A stretch of DNA of 50,796 bases, from positions 1 through 50,796 of the forward strand of contig JAAYQN010000034.1 in the NCBI GenBank assembly GCA_012519285.1, in the 5' to 3' direction. The position numbers and the translations under genes were made by a program. The stretch is from Clostridiales bacterium. Lineage in GTDB: Bacteria > Bacillota > Clostridia > Christensenellales > HGM11417. Under the pieces are notes generated by a model. That model made no database searches. It was not told the DNA's origin and worked only from the letters and a program-made list of their open reading frames with translations. Shown here in pieces: positions 26,216 through 34,493 of this stretch (position 1 is its first letter; each line of letters starts with the position of its first letter).

Positions 26216-28858
26216 TTAGGCGCTTTTCTCTTCCCTTTTGTTTAACAGCTCCTGGACGAGCTTTGCTATCTCGTTTATCAAAAGGGGAGCAAGGCTCAAG
26301 GCTACTGCTATCAGCCAGTGCGCCGCGCTTATCTGCTCCACGCCAAACAGAGCGCGCATGGGGGTGAGCGTGGCTATCAGCATGAGCAGGGCAGAGATTA
26401 GGACGGCGCCGTTTAAGTACTTGTTTGAAAACAGCCCCAGCTTGAACACCGAGCCCTTTGAGCGCATGTTGTAGGAGTGCACGAGCTGCGACAGCGCCAG
26501 CACTATGAAGGCGAGCGACATCCCGTAGGAATGGCCCGACAGCAGCAGGCCGAAGAGGTATGCCGACAGCGTGAGCACGCCTATCAGCATGCCGAGGCAG
26601 GCTACGTAGAGCCTATAGCCCCCGCTGAATATGCCCTCCTCTTTAGAGCGCGGCTTTTGGTCCATTACGTTGCTCTCGATGGGCTCGACCCCGAGGGCAA
26701 GCGCGGGAAGGCTGTCTGTGATAAGGTTTATCCAGAGCAGCATGAGCGGCGTCAACGGCGCCTTGAAGCCCAGCAGTATGGCGAAGAAGATGGCCACCAC
26801 CTCGCCGAAGTTGCAAGAGAGCAGGAACATAACAGCCTTTTTTATGTTAGCGTATATTCCCCTCCCTTCCTTTACGGCGGCGACTATGGTGGCGAAGTTG
26901 TCGTCCGTGAGCGTCATCGCCGCGGCGCCCTTGGCGACGTCGGTTCCCGTTATGCCCATTGCGCAGCCTATGTCGGCAGCCTTTAGCGCCGGGGCGTCGT
27001 TGACACCGTCGCCCGTCATCGCCACGACGTGGCCCTTTTTCTGCCACATCTGGACAATCCTTATTTTGTCCTGAGGGGAAACCCTTGCGTAGACGGAAAA
27101 CCTCTCTATGTTTTCCTCGAGCTCTCGGTCGCTCATCGCGGCAAGCTGTTTGCCCTCTATGGCCTGACTCTCGCCGGTGAGGATATTGAGCTGCTTTGCT
27201 ATGGCGACCGCCGTCTCTATGTGGTCGCCCGTTATCATTATGACCTTTATGCCTGCCTTCTGGCAAACCCTCACCGCTTCCTCTGCTTCCTTTCTCGGCG
27301 GGTCAATCATGCCCACGAGGCCGGCAAATTCAAGGTCGCTCTCGATTTCCTCGGAGGTGAGCCGCCCGGGGATTTCGTCTATCTGCTTGTATGCCACGCC
27401 GAGCACGCGCAGAGCTTCCTTTGCCATTTGAGAGTTTGCCTTGAGGGCGCTTTCGGCGTCAACGCTGCTGCAGCGGGAGATCACTATGTCGGGCGCGCCC
27501 TTTACCAGCACGTAGAGCTTTCCGTCAATCTCGTTTATGGTACTCATCAGCTTCCTGTCGGAATCGAAGGGGATTTCACCCTTGCGCAGGTACATTTCGT
27601 CAGCCTGCTTTTTGGGCACGCCGCAATACTTTAAGAGGGCGGCGGAAATTGCCGTCTCGGTGGGGTCGCCCACCAGCATCAGCTTGCCGTCCTCATAATA
27701 GGCGTCGCCGTCAGAGCACAGCGAGCCGTACAGGAGCACCTTTTCCGCCCTCTCGCCGCTCTCCTTCCCGAGCTCGACTATCCTCTCGCCGTCGTAAATT
27801 TTAAGCAGCGTCATCCTGTTCTGCGTAAGCGTGCCCGTCTTGTCGGAGCATATCACCGAGGCGCTGCCAAGCGTTTCGACCGCCGGCAGCCTCCTTATTA
27901 TGGCATTCTTTTTGACCATCCTTTGCACGCCGATTGCCAGCACCACGGTTACGATTGCGGGAAGCCCCTCGGGTATGGCAGAGACCGCCAGCGACACGCT
28001 GGTCATGAACATGTCCATCACCCTTTCGGAGAGGGGCAGGCTCTTGTCGCCGAGCGTCAGACCCAGCACAAAGATTACCGCGCAGATGCCGAGCACCAGC
28101 ACGCCCAAAGCTTTTCCTAGCTTTTCCAGCTTGAGCTGAAGCGGCGTCCGCGTGTCCTCGGTGACAGAGAGCAGTTTTGCGATTTTTCCCATTTCGGTGC
28201 TCATCCCCGTAGAAGTCACCACCACCACGCCCCTGCCGTAGGTCACAGAGCAGCCGGAAAAGACCATGTTTCTGCGGTCCCCGAGGCCTGCGTCAGGCGA
28301 TACTGCGGCGTCGGCATCCTTTTCCACGGGGACGGACTCCCCCGTTAGCGAGGCCTCCTCGCATTTTAATGAGGCGCTCTCGATGAGCCTTGCGTCGGCA
28401 GGGATGAAGTCTCCCGCCTCGAGCAGGATGATGTCGCCGGGCACGAGGTCGGCTGCGTCGATTGTCTGCACCTGCCCGTCCCTCTTGACCTTTGCGTGAG
28501 GCGCGGAGAGCGTCTTGAGAGCCTCGAGCGCCGTCTCCGCCTTGCTCTCCTGGATGACCCCGAGCGCGGCGTTGAGTATGACGATGGCTATTATCACTAA
28601 AGGCTCCAGCCAATCGTGCTCCCCGCTTATCATGGTGGTGGCGGCTGAAACCGCCGCCGCTATCAGCAGGATTATCACCATGAAATCCTTAAACTGCCCC
28701 AGGAACTTTTCAAAAAGCGATTTTCCCGCCTTTTCCACTGTCTTGTTGTGCCCGTACTTCAAGAGCCTTGCCGAGCTTTCCGCTGAGGAGAGCCCTTTTT
28801 CGGCGTCGGAGCCGAGCTCTTTTAATACCCCTTCCTTGGATAAGGTGTGCCAGTTCAA
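26216..28858 (-). CDS. Cation-transporting P-type ATPase (Ca2+-ATPase, P2-type)
   Basis: MNWHTLSKEGVLKELGSDAEKGLSSAESSARLLKYGHN; SVICSDKTGTLTQNRMTL; VAMTGDGVNDAPALKAADIGCAMGITGTDVAKGAAAMTLTDDNFATIV. Confidence 0.95.
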   Translation of the reverse strand: MNWHTLSKEGVLKELGSDAEKGLSSAESSARLLKYGHNKTVEKAGKSLFEKFLGQFKDFMVIILLIAAAVSAATTMISGEHDWLEPLVIIAIVILNAALGVIQESKAETALEALKTLSAPHAKVKRDGQVQTIDAADLVPGDIILLEAGDFIPADARLIESASLKCEEASLTGESVPVEKDADAAVSPDAGLGDRRNMVFSGCSVTYGRGVVVVTSTGMSTEMGKIAKLLSVTEDTRTPLQLKLEKLGKALGVLVLGICAVIFVLGLTLGDKSLPLSERVMDMFMTSVSLAVSAIPEGLPAIVTVVLAIGVQRMVKKNAIIRRLPAVETLGSASVICSDKTGTLTQNRMTLLKIYDGERIVELGKESGERAEKVLLYGSLCSDGDAYYEDGKLMLVGDPTETAISAALLKYCGVPKKQADEMYLRKGEIPFDSDRKLMSTINEIDGKLYVLVKGAPDIVISRCSSVDAESALKANSQMAKEALRVLGVAYKQIDEIPGRLTSEEIESDLEFAGLVGMIDPPRKEAEEAVRVCQKAGIKVIMITGDHIETAVAIAKQLNILTGESQAIEGKQLAAMSDRELEENIERFSVYARVSPQDKIRIVQMWQKKGHVVAMTGDGVNDAPALKAADIGCAMGITGTDVAKGAAAMTLTDDNFATIVAAVKEGRGIYANIKKAVMFLLSCNFGEVVAIFFAILLGFKAPLTPLMLLWINLITDSLPALALGVEPIESNVMDQKPRSKEEGIFSGGYRLYVACLGMLIGVLTLSAYLFGLLLSGHSYGMSLAFIVLALSQLVHSYNMRSKGSVFKLGLFSNKYLNGAVLISALLMLIATLTPMRALFGVEQISAAHWLIAVALSLAPLLINEIAKLVQELLNKREEKSA

Positions 28859-28903
28859 AAGCGATTTCCTCCGTTAAAGAGAATCAATACTTGAAAAAGC
28901 CGC

Positions 28904-28936
28904 AAAAATTCCGCCAAACGCCGCGGGCGCTTGGCG
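28904..28936 (-). terminator. Terminator-like hairpin between the Bax-inhibitor gene and the P-type ATPase
   Basis: On - strand CGCCAAGCGCC-cgc-GGCGTTTGGCG followed by GAATTTTT. Confidence 0.6.
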
Positions 28937-28961
28937 AAACTGCATGGCTTATACGCGCCTT

Positions 28962-29714
28962 TTACCTGTTTCTGCGAGCGGCTATCCTCGCAAACAGCCT
29001 CAAGAATTCGAGGTACATCCAGATGAGGGTAATGAGCATCCCGAACGCCGCCGTCCACTCGTATGCCTTGGCGAGGTTGTTCTCCACCACCTCGTCAATT
29101 GTCTTAAGGTTGTAGAGAATCATGAGGGAAGCTACCACCACCATGATGATGGAGATGATGAGCGAGAGCGTGGTGTCGCCGTAGAAGAGGAACCCCACCT
29201 GCGGGAAGAAAATACTTAACAAAAAGAGCAGAAGCTGCGTGATGATTATCCCAAGCAGCGCCGAGAGCATAAACTTTTTAAAGAAGGAGCCCACCCTGAT
29301 AACGCCTGTATAGTACAGCACCATCATTATAAGGAGCGAGCCCACGGTGCTGATGAGGGCGGCGAAGACGACGTTGCTGTACAACTCGTATATGAAGGAC
29401 ACAAAACCTATGGTTATCCCTTGGAGCACGGCGTACAGCGAGCCCGCTACAGGTACCGCCGACGGCCTGAAAGAGGCTATCAACGAGCAGATGAACGCCG
29501 CAAACGGCGCCCCGATGAGGATAATCAGAAATAGGGGGGAATCAGTGAGCATCCTCTCAGCTATCAGTATAAACGAGGCCGCCGCTGAAACGAAGGTTAA
29601 GAGCACAAAATACAGGCACTTTAGCGCTATGCCTGAGTACGTCGCCGTCTCGCCCACGGCGCCGGTGTAGTTTGCGAGCTTTCTTATGGCGGTGTTGTTG
29701 TACCGGTAGACCAT
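28962..29714 (-). CDS. Bax inhibitor-1/YccA family membrane protein
   Basis: 250 aa multi-TM; GETATYSGIALKCLYFVLLTFVSAAASFIL...AYEWTAAFGMLITLIWMYLEFLRLFARIAARRNR. Confidence 0.88.
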   Translation of the reverse strand: MVYRYNNTAIRKLANYTGAVGETATYSGIALKCLYFVLLTFVSAAASFILIAERMLTDSPLFLIILIGAPFAAFICSLIASFRPSAVPVAGSLYAVLQGITIGFVSFIYELYSNVVFAALISTVGSLLIMMVLYYTGVIRVGSFFKKFMLSALLGIIITQLLLFLLSIFFPQVGFLFYGDTTLSLIISIIMVVVASLMILYNLKTIDEVVENNLAKAYEWTAAFGMLITLIWMYLEFLRLFARIAARRNR

Positions 29715-29947
29715 TTTTCAAACCTCCATTTATCTTTAATTCATTATAACATATTTTGCGAAAAAAATGTAAAGCAATCGACCATTTGAGCACTTTTAAT
29801 CTCTGATAATTACTTTACTTACTCTGATAATGTTTCACTTATATAATATTTTACGTATTTAAGCGGGTATAATATGAGGGAGGCATCCCTGTTTGCTTAT
29901 TTTCGGGACATAAAGTATAATATCTATGACACAAAAGGAGATTGCCG

Positions 29948-30766
29948 ATGCGTTACCCTTTGGTTGCAACCGATTTCGACGACACGCTGCTGCGCAGCGA
30001 CCTTACCTTGAGCGAGTACACCAAAAGCGTTATAAAGAGGTATCAGGCAGCGGGCGGGACCTTCATGATATCGACGGGGAGGATGTACAGCTCCATCCTC
30101 AGGCAGGCAAAAAGAGCCGGGCTTGACAGCGGCCTGGTCATAGCCTATCAGGGGGCAATGATATGCGACATGACGAGCGGAAAGGTGCTGCACCACGTGG
30201 CGCTACCGCCAGAGGCTGCCGTCCCTATTCTCAAGGAGCTTGAAAGGGAAGGGCTGGTCTTGCAGGTATACATAGACGACGTTCTATATGTCGAGAGAAT
30301 GACCGACGCCACGAGAAACTACGAGAGGGTTTGCGAGGTCGAGGCGACAATGCTGGATAAAAAGCTCTCCGCCTATGTGAAAGAGAGGGGGCAGCCCGTC
30401 ACCAAGATTCTCGCCGTCGCTCACCCGCAGAAAGTGCTGCAGCTTTACTGCGACTTTCCCAAGGTTTTCGGGGAAGAGCTGACTTACAGCATCTCAAAGC
30501 CATACTTTTTCGAGGTGGCGGCGCGCGGCGCCGACAAGGGCATCGCGGTGGAGTTCGCGTGCAGGAGAATGGGCATCACAAAGTCACAGGTGATAACCTT
30601 CGGCGACGGCATAAACGACGTAAGCATGCTCGAGTTTGCCGACCTGTCGTTTGCCGTTTCAAACGCCTCCGAGCCCGCAAAGAGGGCGGCAAAGCATATC
30701 TGCCCTTCCAACGACGAGGACGGCGTGGCAAAGATGATAGAAAAATATTGCCTTAGCGAAATATAA
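29948..30766 (+). CDS. Cof-type HAD-IIB family hydrolase
   Basis: MRYPLVATDFDDTLLRSDLTLSEYTKSVIKRYQAAGGTFMISTGRMYSSI; ITFGDGINDVSMLEFADLSFAVSNASEPAKRAA; AGGAG SD before 29948. Confidence 0.92.
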   Translation: MRYPLVATDFDDTLLRSDLTLSEYTKSVIKRYQAAGGTFMISTGRMYSSILRQAKRAGLDSGLVIAYQGAMICDMTSGKVLHHVALPPEAAVPILKELEREGLVLQVYIDDVLYVERMTDATRNYERVCEVEATMLDKKLSAYVKERGQPVTKILAVAHPQKVLQLYCDFPKVFGEELTYSISKPYFFEVAARGADKGIAVEFACRRMGITKSQVITFGDGINDVSMLEFADLSFAVSNASEPAKRAAKHICPSNDEDGVAKMIEKYCLSEI

Positions 30767-30778
30767 GGGGGCTTTTTT

Positions 30779-31714
30779 ATGTATAGCGACGAGATGGTAG
30801 AGGTTACGGTAACCGTAGAGGACTTCGCCAAGCAGCTTGACCTGCTCGTCATCGAGAGGGGGAGGGGCACCATCACCCTCAACACCGTAAACGTCTCCAG
30901 GCCGGGGCTGCAGCTTGCGGGCTTCTTCGACTACTTCGGCGCCAACCGCATACAGGTGCTTGGCAACGCCGAGATGCAATTTTTGAGGAAGATGACCTAC
31001 GAGGACAGGGTGTACACGCTTACCCAGTTCTTTAAATACCCCATCCCCTGCATAATACTCGCAAGGGATCTTACCCCCATGCCCGAATTCATCGAGATAG
31101 CGCGGCAAGGCGGCGTGCCGGTAATGGTCGCCCATACCACCACGACCGCCATAATAAACCATCTCGTCATGTACCTCAACAGGCTGGTGGCGCCCTCGGT
31201 CTCCATGCACGCCGGGCTCATCGATGTGTACGGCGTGGGCATGCTTCTCACGGGAAAGAGCGGCATAGGAAAGAGCGAGACCGCCCTCGAGCTCGTAAAG
31301 AGGGGTCATCGCCTTATCGCCGACGATTCCGTCATCATAAGCAGGATAGAGAACACGCTGATTGGCACCGCCCCGCCCGCCATAAGGTATTTCATGGAAA
31401 TAAGGGGCATGGGCATAATTGACGTAAAGAGCATGTACGGAATAGGCGCGGTGATGCAGGAAAAAAACATCGAGCTCGTGGTGGAGCTCGAGATATGGGA
31501 CGAGAACAAGAGGTACGACAGGCTGGGCAACCAAAAGCTCTTCGAGAGCATACTCGGGATAACCCTGCCAAAGTTCATAATCCCGGTAAGGCCGGGCAGG
31601 AACCTCGCCATCATCCTCGAGGTCGCCGCCAGGAACCACCGCCAAAAAGAAATGGGATACGACGCGGTTCAGGAGCTTTTAAAGAGGACAAATCTGGAGC
31701 ATAAGGATATTTAG
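30779..31714 (+). CDS. hprK: HPr kinase/phosphorylase
   Basis: RPGLQLAGFFDYFGANRIQVLGNAE; GVGMLLTGKSGIGKSETALELVKRGHRLIADDSVII; EIRGMGIIDVKSMYGIGAV. Confidence 0.96.
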   Translation: MYSDEMVEVTVTVEDFAKQLDLLVIERGRGTITLNTVNVSRPGLQLAGFFDYFGANRIQVLGNAEMQFLRKMTYEDRVYTLTQFFKYPIPCIILARDLTPMPEFIEIARQGGVPVMVAHTTTTAIINHLVMYLNRLVAPSVSMHAGLIDVYGVGMLLTGKSGIGKSETALELVKRGHRLIADDSVIISRIENTLIGTAPPAIRYFMEIRGMGIIDVKSMYGIGAVMQEKNIELVVELEIWDENKRYDRLGNQKLFESILGITLPKFIIPVRPGRNLAIILEVAARNHRQKEMGYDAVQELLKRTNLEHKDI

Positions 31715-31831
31715 AAAAAATCTTTGTGAAATCTTTAACAAGACAAACCTTGAGAATCCTTGAAAAATTTTTGCTTGATTTTTTCTCATTGTAACATTGT
31801 ACATGGTCAATTTACTGCCATATTTGAACGT

Positions 31832-31860
31832 AAAACGGGGCAAAAATGCCCCGTTTTTTT
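31832..31860 (+). terminator. Rho-independent terminator downstream of hprK
   Basis: AAAACGGGGCA-aaaa-TGCCCCGTTTTTTT. Confidence 0.9.
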
Positions 31861-31880
31861 CATGTTAAGCCATGGTTTTA

Positions 31881-32018
31881 TCAACGAGAGGTGGAGTTGC
31901 CGGAGGTTTGGGAGCCGGTTTGGCTTTGTCCCCTTGAGCCTCGGCATCCTCTTCCGCACCTAAAGCCGCAGCAGCATAGGCACCTCTGCCTGGCGTCAAA
32001 ATCGTAATCGAAGCTCAT
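31881..32018 (-). CDS. Possible small Cys-rich ORF (45 aa) or 5' part of a frameshifted small gene
   Basis: GGGGAG SD-like then MSFDYDFDARQRCLCCCGFRCGRGCRGSRGQSQTGSQTSGNSTSR*. The alternative frame reads GAYAAAALGAEEDAEAQGDKAKPAPKPPATPPLVDKTMA* ending at 31865. Below the ORF-track length cutoff. Confidence 0.3.
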   Translation of the reverse strand: MSFDYDFDARQRCLCCCGFRCGRGCRGSRGQSQTGSQTSGNSTSR

Positions 32019-32058
32019 GTTAATGTCTCCCCGAGGCAAGACGCCTCTTATTATCATA

Positions 32059-32562
32059 TTATTTGCCCAGGGCGGTTTTTGTTACCCCTTGTTCTCCATC
32101 AGAGGGGGTAAGGCCTATCACTTTGCTGACGGGAAGGGAGAAGCAAATGCCCCTCGCCTCGCTGCCAAGGCCGACCTCTTTGGTTATGCTCTCCATTATG
32201 GCATGATTCTTCTCGTGCGGCGCAACTATCAGCACGATGTCTTTTTCGGGCTGAATGGTTATCGCCAGGAACCTCTGCACTTCCTCGGAGGCAAGCCCTC
32301 TCGCGTGAATGCACCAGCGCCCACGGGGAAAGGTCTTCGACCACAAAGCGCCCTATGAGGTATCCCGTTGACATAAAGCCCACGTTGGCGTCGTCAAAAA
32401 GAGCACCAGCCCCGCGTATGTATAGAGCGTCCCCACCAGTATTTTCAGGAGCGCTCTCCTGTTTAGCTTAAGCTTTGCCGCCTGAAATACGGCAAACAGC
32501 AGCGCTATTATGGGAAGCACCGAAAGCGTGGATTCCTTAAGTTTTACAAGTAGCTTTCTCAA
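32059..32562 (-). pseudogene. Decayed DUF1538-type membrane protein fused by deletion/frameshift to the C-terminal part of a P-II-like protein
   Basis: MRKLLVKLKESTLSVLPIIALLFAVFQAAKLKLNRRALLKILVGTLYTYAGLVLFL (frame 1), then ANVGFMSTGYLIGRFVVED (frame 2), then ARGLASEEVQRFLAITIQPEKDIVLIVAPHEKNHAIMESITKEVGLGSEARGICFSLPVSKVIGL (frame 3). Confidence 0.7.
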
Positions 32563-32699
32563 CTCTTAACCTCGCCCTTTAATACCAGTGTATATTACAC
32601 AAATAGCCGTCGAGCTGAAATCCTTAGCCCCGCGGCCATAACGTTCTTTACAAAAAAAATTATCGGCGGCATGCCCTTAAAGCGGCTAAAACCTTTTAT

Positions 32700-33662
32700 C
32701 TACTGCCCAAGGCGCTGCCTGGCAAGCGCGCACGCGCCCAAAAAGCCCGCGTCGTTTTTTAACTCGGCAATCTTCAGCTCCACGCGGGGCCCCAGCACCG
32801 TGCCGAACAGCCCGCTCTCAAAGGGTTCCTTGAGAAGGTCGATGAGCAACTGGCCCTGCTTGCTTATGCCCCCGCCGAGTATTATCGCCTGCGGGCGGAA
32901 TATGTTTGCGAGATTGGACAGCCCTTCAGCAAGGTAACCTATGTACTTATCCACAACCTTTTTTGCGGTCTCGTCGCTGTAATAGCAGTCAAAAGCGGTT
33001 TTTCCACTGACGTTATCCACATTTCCACCGCAGATTGTCCACAGCTGTGAATTTCTGTCCCTTAACATGGCCTTTTTTGTCTGCTTGATCAGCGCGGTGG
33101 CGGAGCTGTACGCCTCGAAGCAGCCCTTCCTTCCGCAGGTGCACCTGCAGCCTCCCGCCTTTATCACCATGTGGCCGAGCTCGGCGCCGGCGCCCATGTT
33201 GCCCTCGAATATCTTGCCGCCTATTATCACGCCGCCGCCCACGCCCGTCCCGAGCGTGATGAGCAAGCTGTCGGGAAATGCCCTCGCCGCGCCGAAGGCA
33301 GCCTCGCCGAGCGCCGCGACGTTGGCATCGTTGCTGATGAATATGGGCACAGGGCCGCCAAGGCGGACCTGCAGGCTCTTGACAAAGTCCACCTTGACCC
33401 AGCGCAGGTTGTTGCTGTAAAGCACCATTCCCCTCAAGCTGTCAATCATGCCGGGAAGGCCCGCCCCAATCGCCGCGATGTCTGAAAGCCTGAGGCCGCT
33501 TTGGAAAAGCATCCTTTTTATTATCTCGGCGATGTTGTCAATGACCTTTTCGGCGCCCTGCTCTTTTCCCGTCTTTATCTCGTCTTTTACGAGCACCTCG
33601 TCGCCATCTACAATTCCGCCCTTTATGTTTGTCCCGCCGAGGTCAACCCCTATAAATTTCAT
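32700..33662 (-). CDS. ROK family glucokinase-like protein
   Basis: MKFIGVDLGGTNIKGGIVDGDEVLVKDEIKTG; ISNDANVAALGEAAFG; ITLGTGVGGGVIIGGKIFEG; CxCGxxGCxE motif CRCTCGRKGCFEAYSS. Confidence 0.93.
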   Translation of the reverse strand: MKFIGVDLGGTNIKGGIVDGDEVLVKDEIKTGKEQGAEKVIDNIAEIIKRMLFQSGLRLSDIAAIGAGLPGMIDSLRGMVLYSNNLRWVKVDFVKSLQVRLGGPVPIFISNDANVAALGEAAFGAARAFPDSLLITLGTGVGGGVIIGGKIFEGNMGAGAELGHMVIKAGGCRCTCGRKGCFEAYSSATALIKQTKKAMLRDRNSQLWTICGGNVDNVSGKTAFDCYYSDETAKKVVDKYIGYLAEGLSNLANIFRPQAIILGGGISKQGQLLIDLLKEPFESGLFGTVLGPRVELKIAELKNDAGFLGACALARQRLGQ

Positions 33663-33708
33663 GGCCCAAAACGCTCCCAATAAACATATAATATAAAAGA
33701 TTAAGCGC

Positions 33709-34491
33709 TCATTCCTTTACGCCGCCTGTGCCGCCCCGGTCAAAAGAGTCCTCGGCGCCCGTCCTGGAATTGCCGAGGTACTCGCCGAAGCCCAAAAATC
33801 CCTTAGGCTTTGAGGCGGCGGAGCGGCCGGGCTTTGCCTTTCTCGTATTATCTTTCCCTCTCCTTTGAGGAGGCCTCTTTTTCTGCGGCCTTTGCACCTT
33901 TGGCTTTACCACGACGAACCTGTTGGGCTCCGTGCCCTCGCTCTCGGTGGTCACGTCGGGGTTGTCTGACAACGCGGTGTGAATGACCCTCCTCTCGAAG
34001 GGGTTCATGGGCTCAAGGGCTATCTTCCTACCCTTTGCCACCGCCTTGTCGGCAAGGCGCCTGGCTAGCTTCTCGAGGGTTTCCACCCTCTTTTGGCGGT
34101 AGTCGCCGCAATCTATTATAATCTTCTTGTAAGCTTCGCCTTCCTTGTTGGCTATCATCGACGCTAGGTATTGCACGGCGTCGAGGCAGTCCCCCCTGCG
34201 GCCTATTATCTTGCCGCTGTCCTCTCCGCAAAGGCGGATTTCGGCTTTCTCGTTGTCCTCGGCAAACTCGGCCTCAACTTTAAGGCCCATCCTAAAGAGC
34301 AATTGTCTGACAAACTCCAGCGCCCTTTCCCCTTCGGTAGGTCGGACGGTGAGCTGCACCTTGGCCTTTTTGAACAGCCCGCCCACCTCGATTATCTCTA
34401 TGTCCACCTCGTCGTGGCGCATGCCGAGCTCGGCGAGTCCCTTCTCTATCGCCTCCTCTACCGAGGAGGCCTTTACTTCGATACTCTTCAT
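33709..34491 (-). CDS. jag: RNA-binding protein KhpB/Jag (SpoIIIJ-associated)
   Basis: N-terminal Jag domain MKSIEVKASSVEEAIEKGLAELGM; KH GKIIGRRGDCLDAVQYLASMIAN; R3H MNPFERRVIHTALSDNPDVTTESEGTEPNRFVVV. Confidence 0.94.
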   Translation of the reverse strand: MKSIEVKASSVEEAIEKGLAELGMRHDEVDIEIIEVGGLFKKAKVQLTVRPTEGERALEFVRQLLFRMGLKVEAEFAEDNEKAEIRLCGEDSGKIIGRRGDCLDAVQYLASMIANKEGEAYKKIIIDCGDYRQKRVETLEKLARRLADKAVAKGRKIALEPMNPFERRVIHTALSDNPDVTTESEGTEPNRFVVVKPKVQRPQKKRPPQRRGKDNTRKAKPGRSAASKPKGFLGFGEYLGNSRTGAEDSFDRGGTGGVKE

Positions 34492-34493
34492 AC

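Noticed and set aside
26477-28139. + strand ORFs (169, 147, 201, 102 aa) within the P-type ATPase
   Set aside because: Antisense shadows; ATPase motifs (DKTGTLTQ, GDGVNDAPA) define the real gene.
30659-31645. 328-aa - strand ORF opposite hprK
   Set aside because: Starts and ends inside hprK/HAD coding sequence; no recognisable family; hprK motifs are unambiguous.
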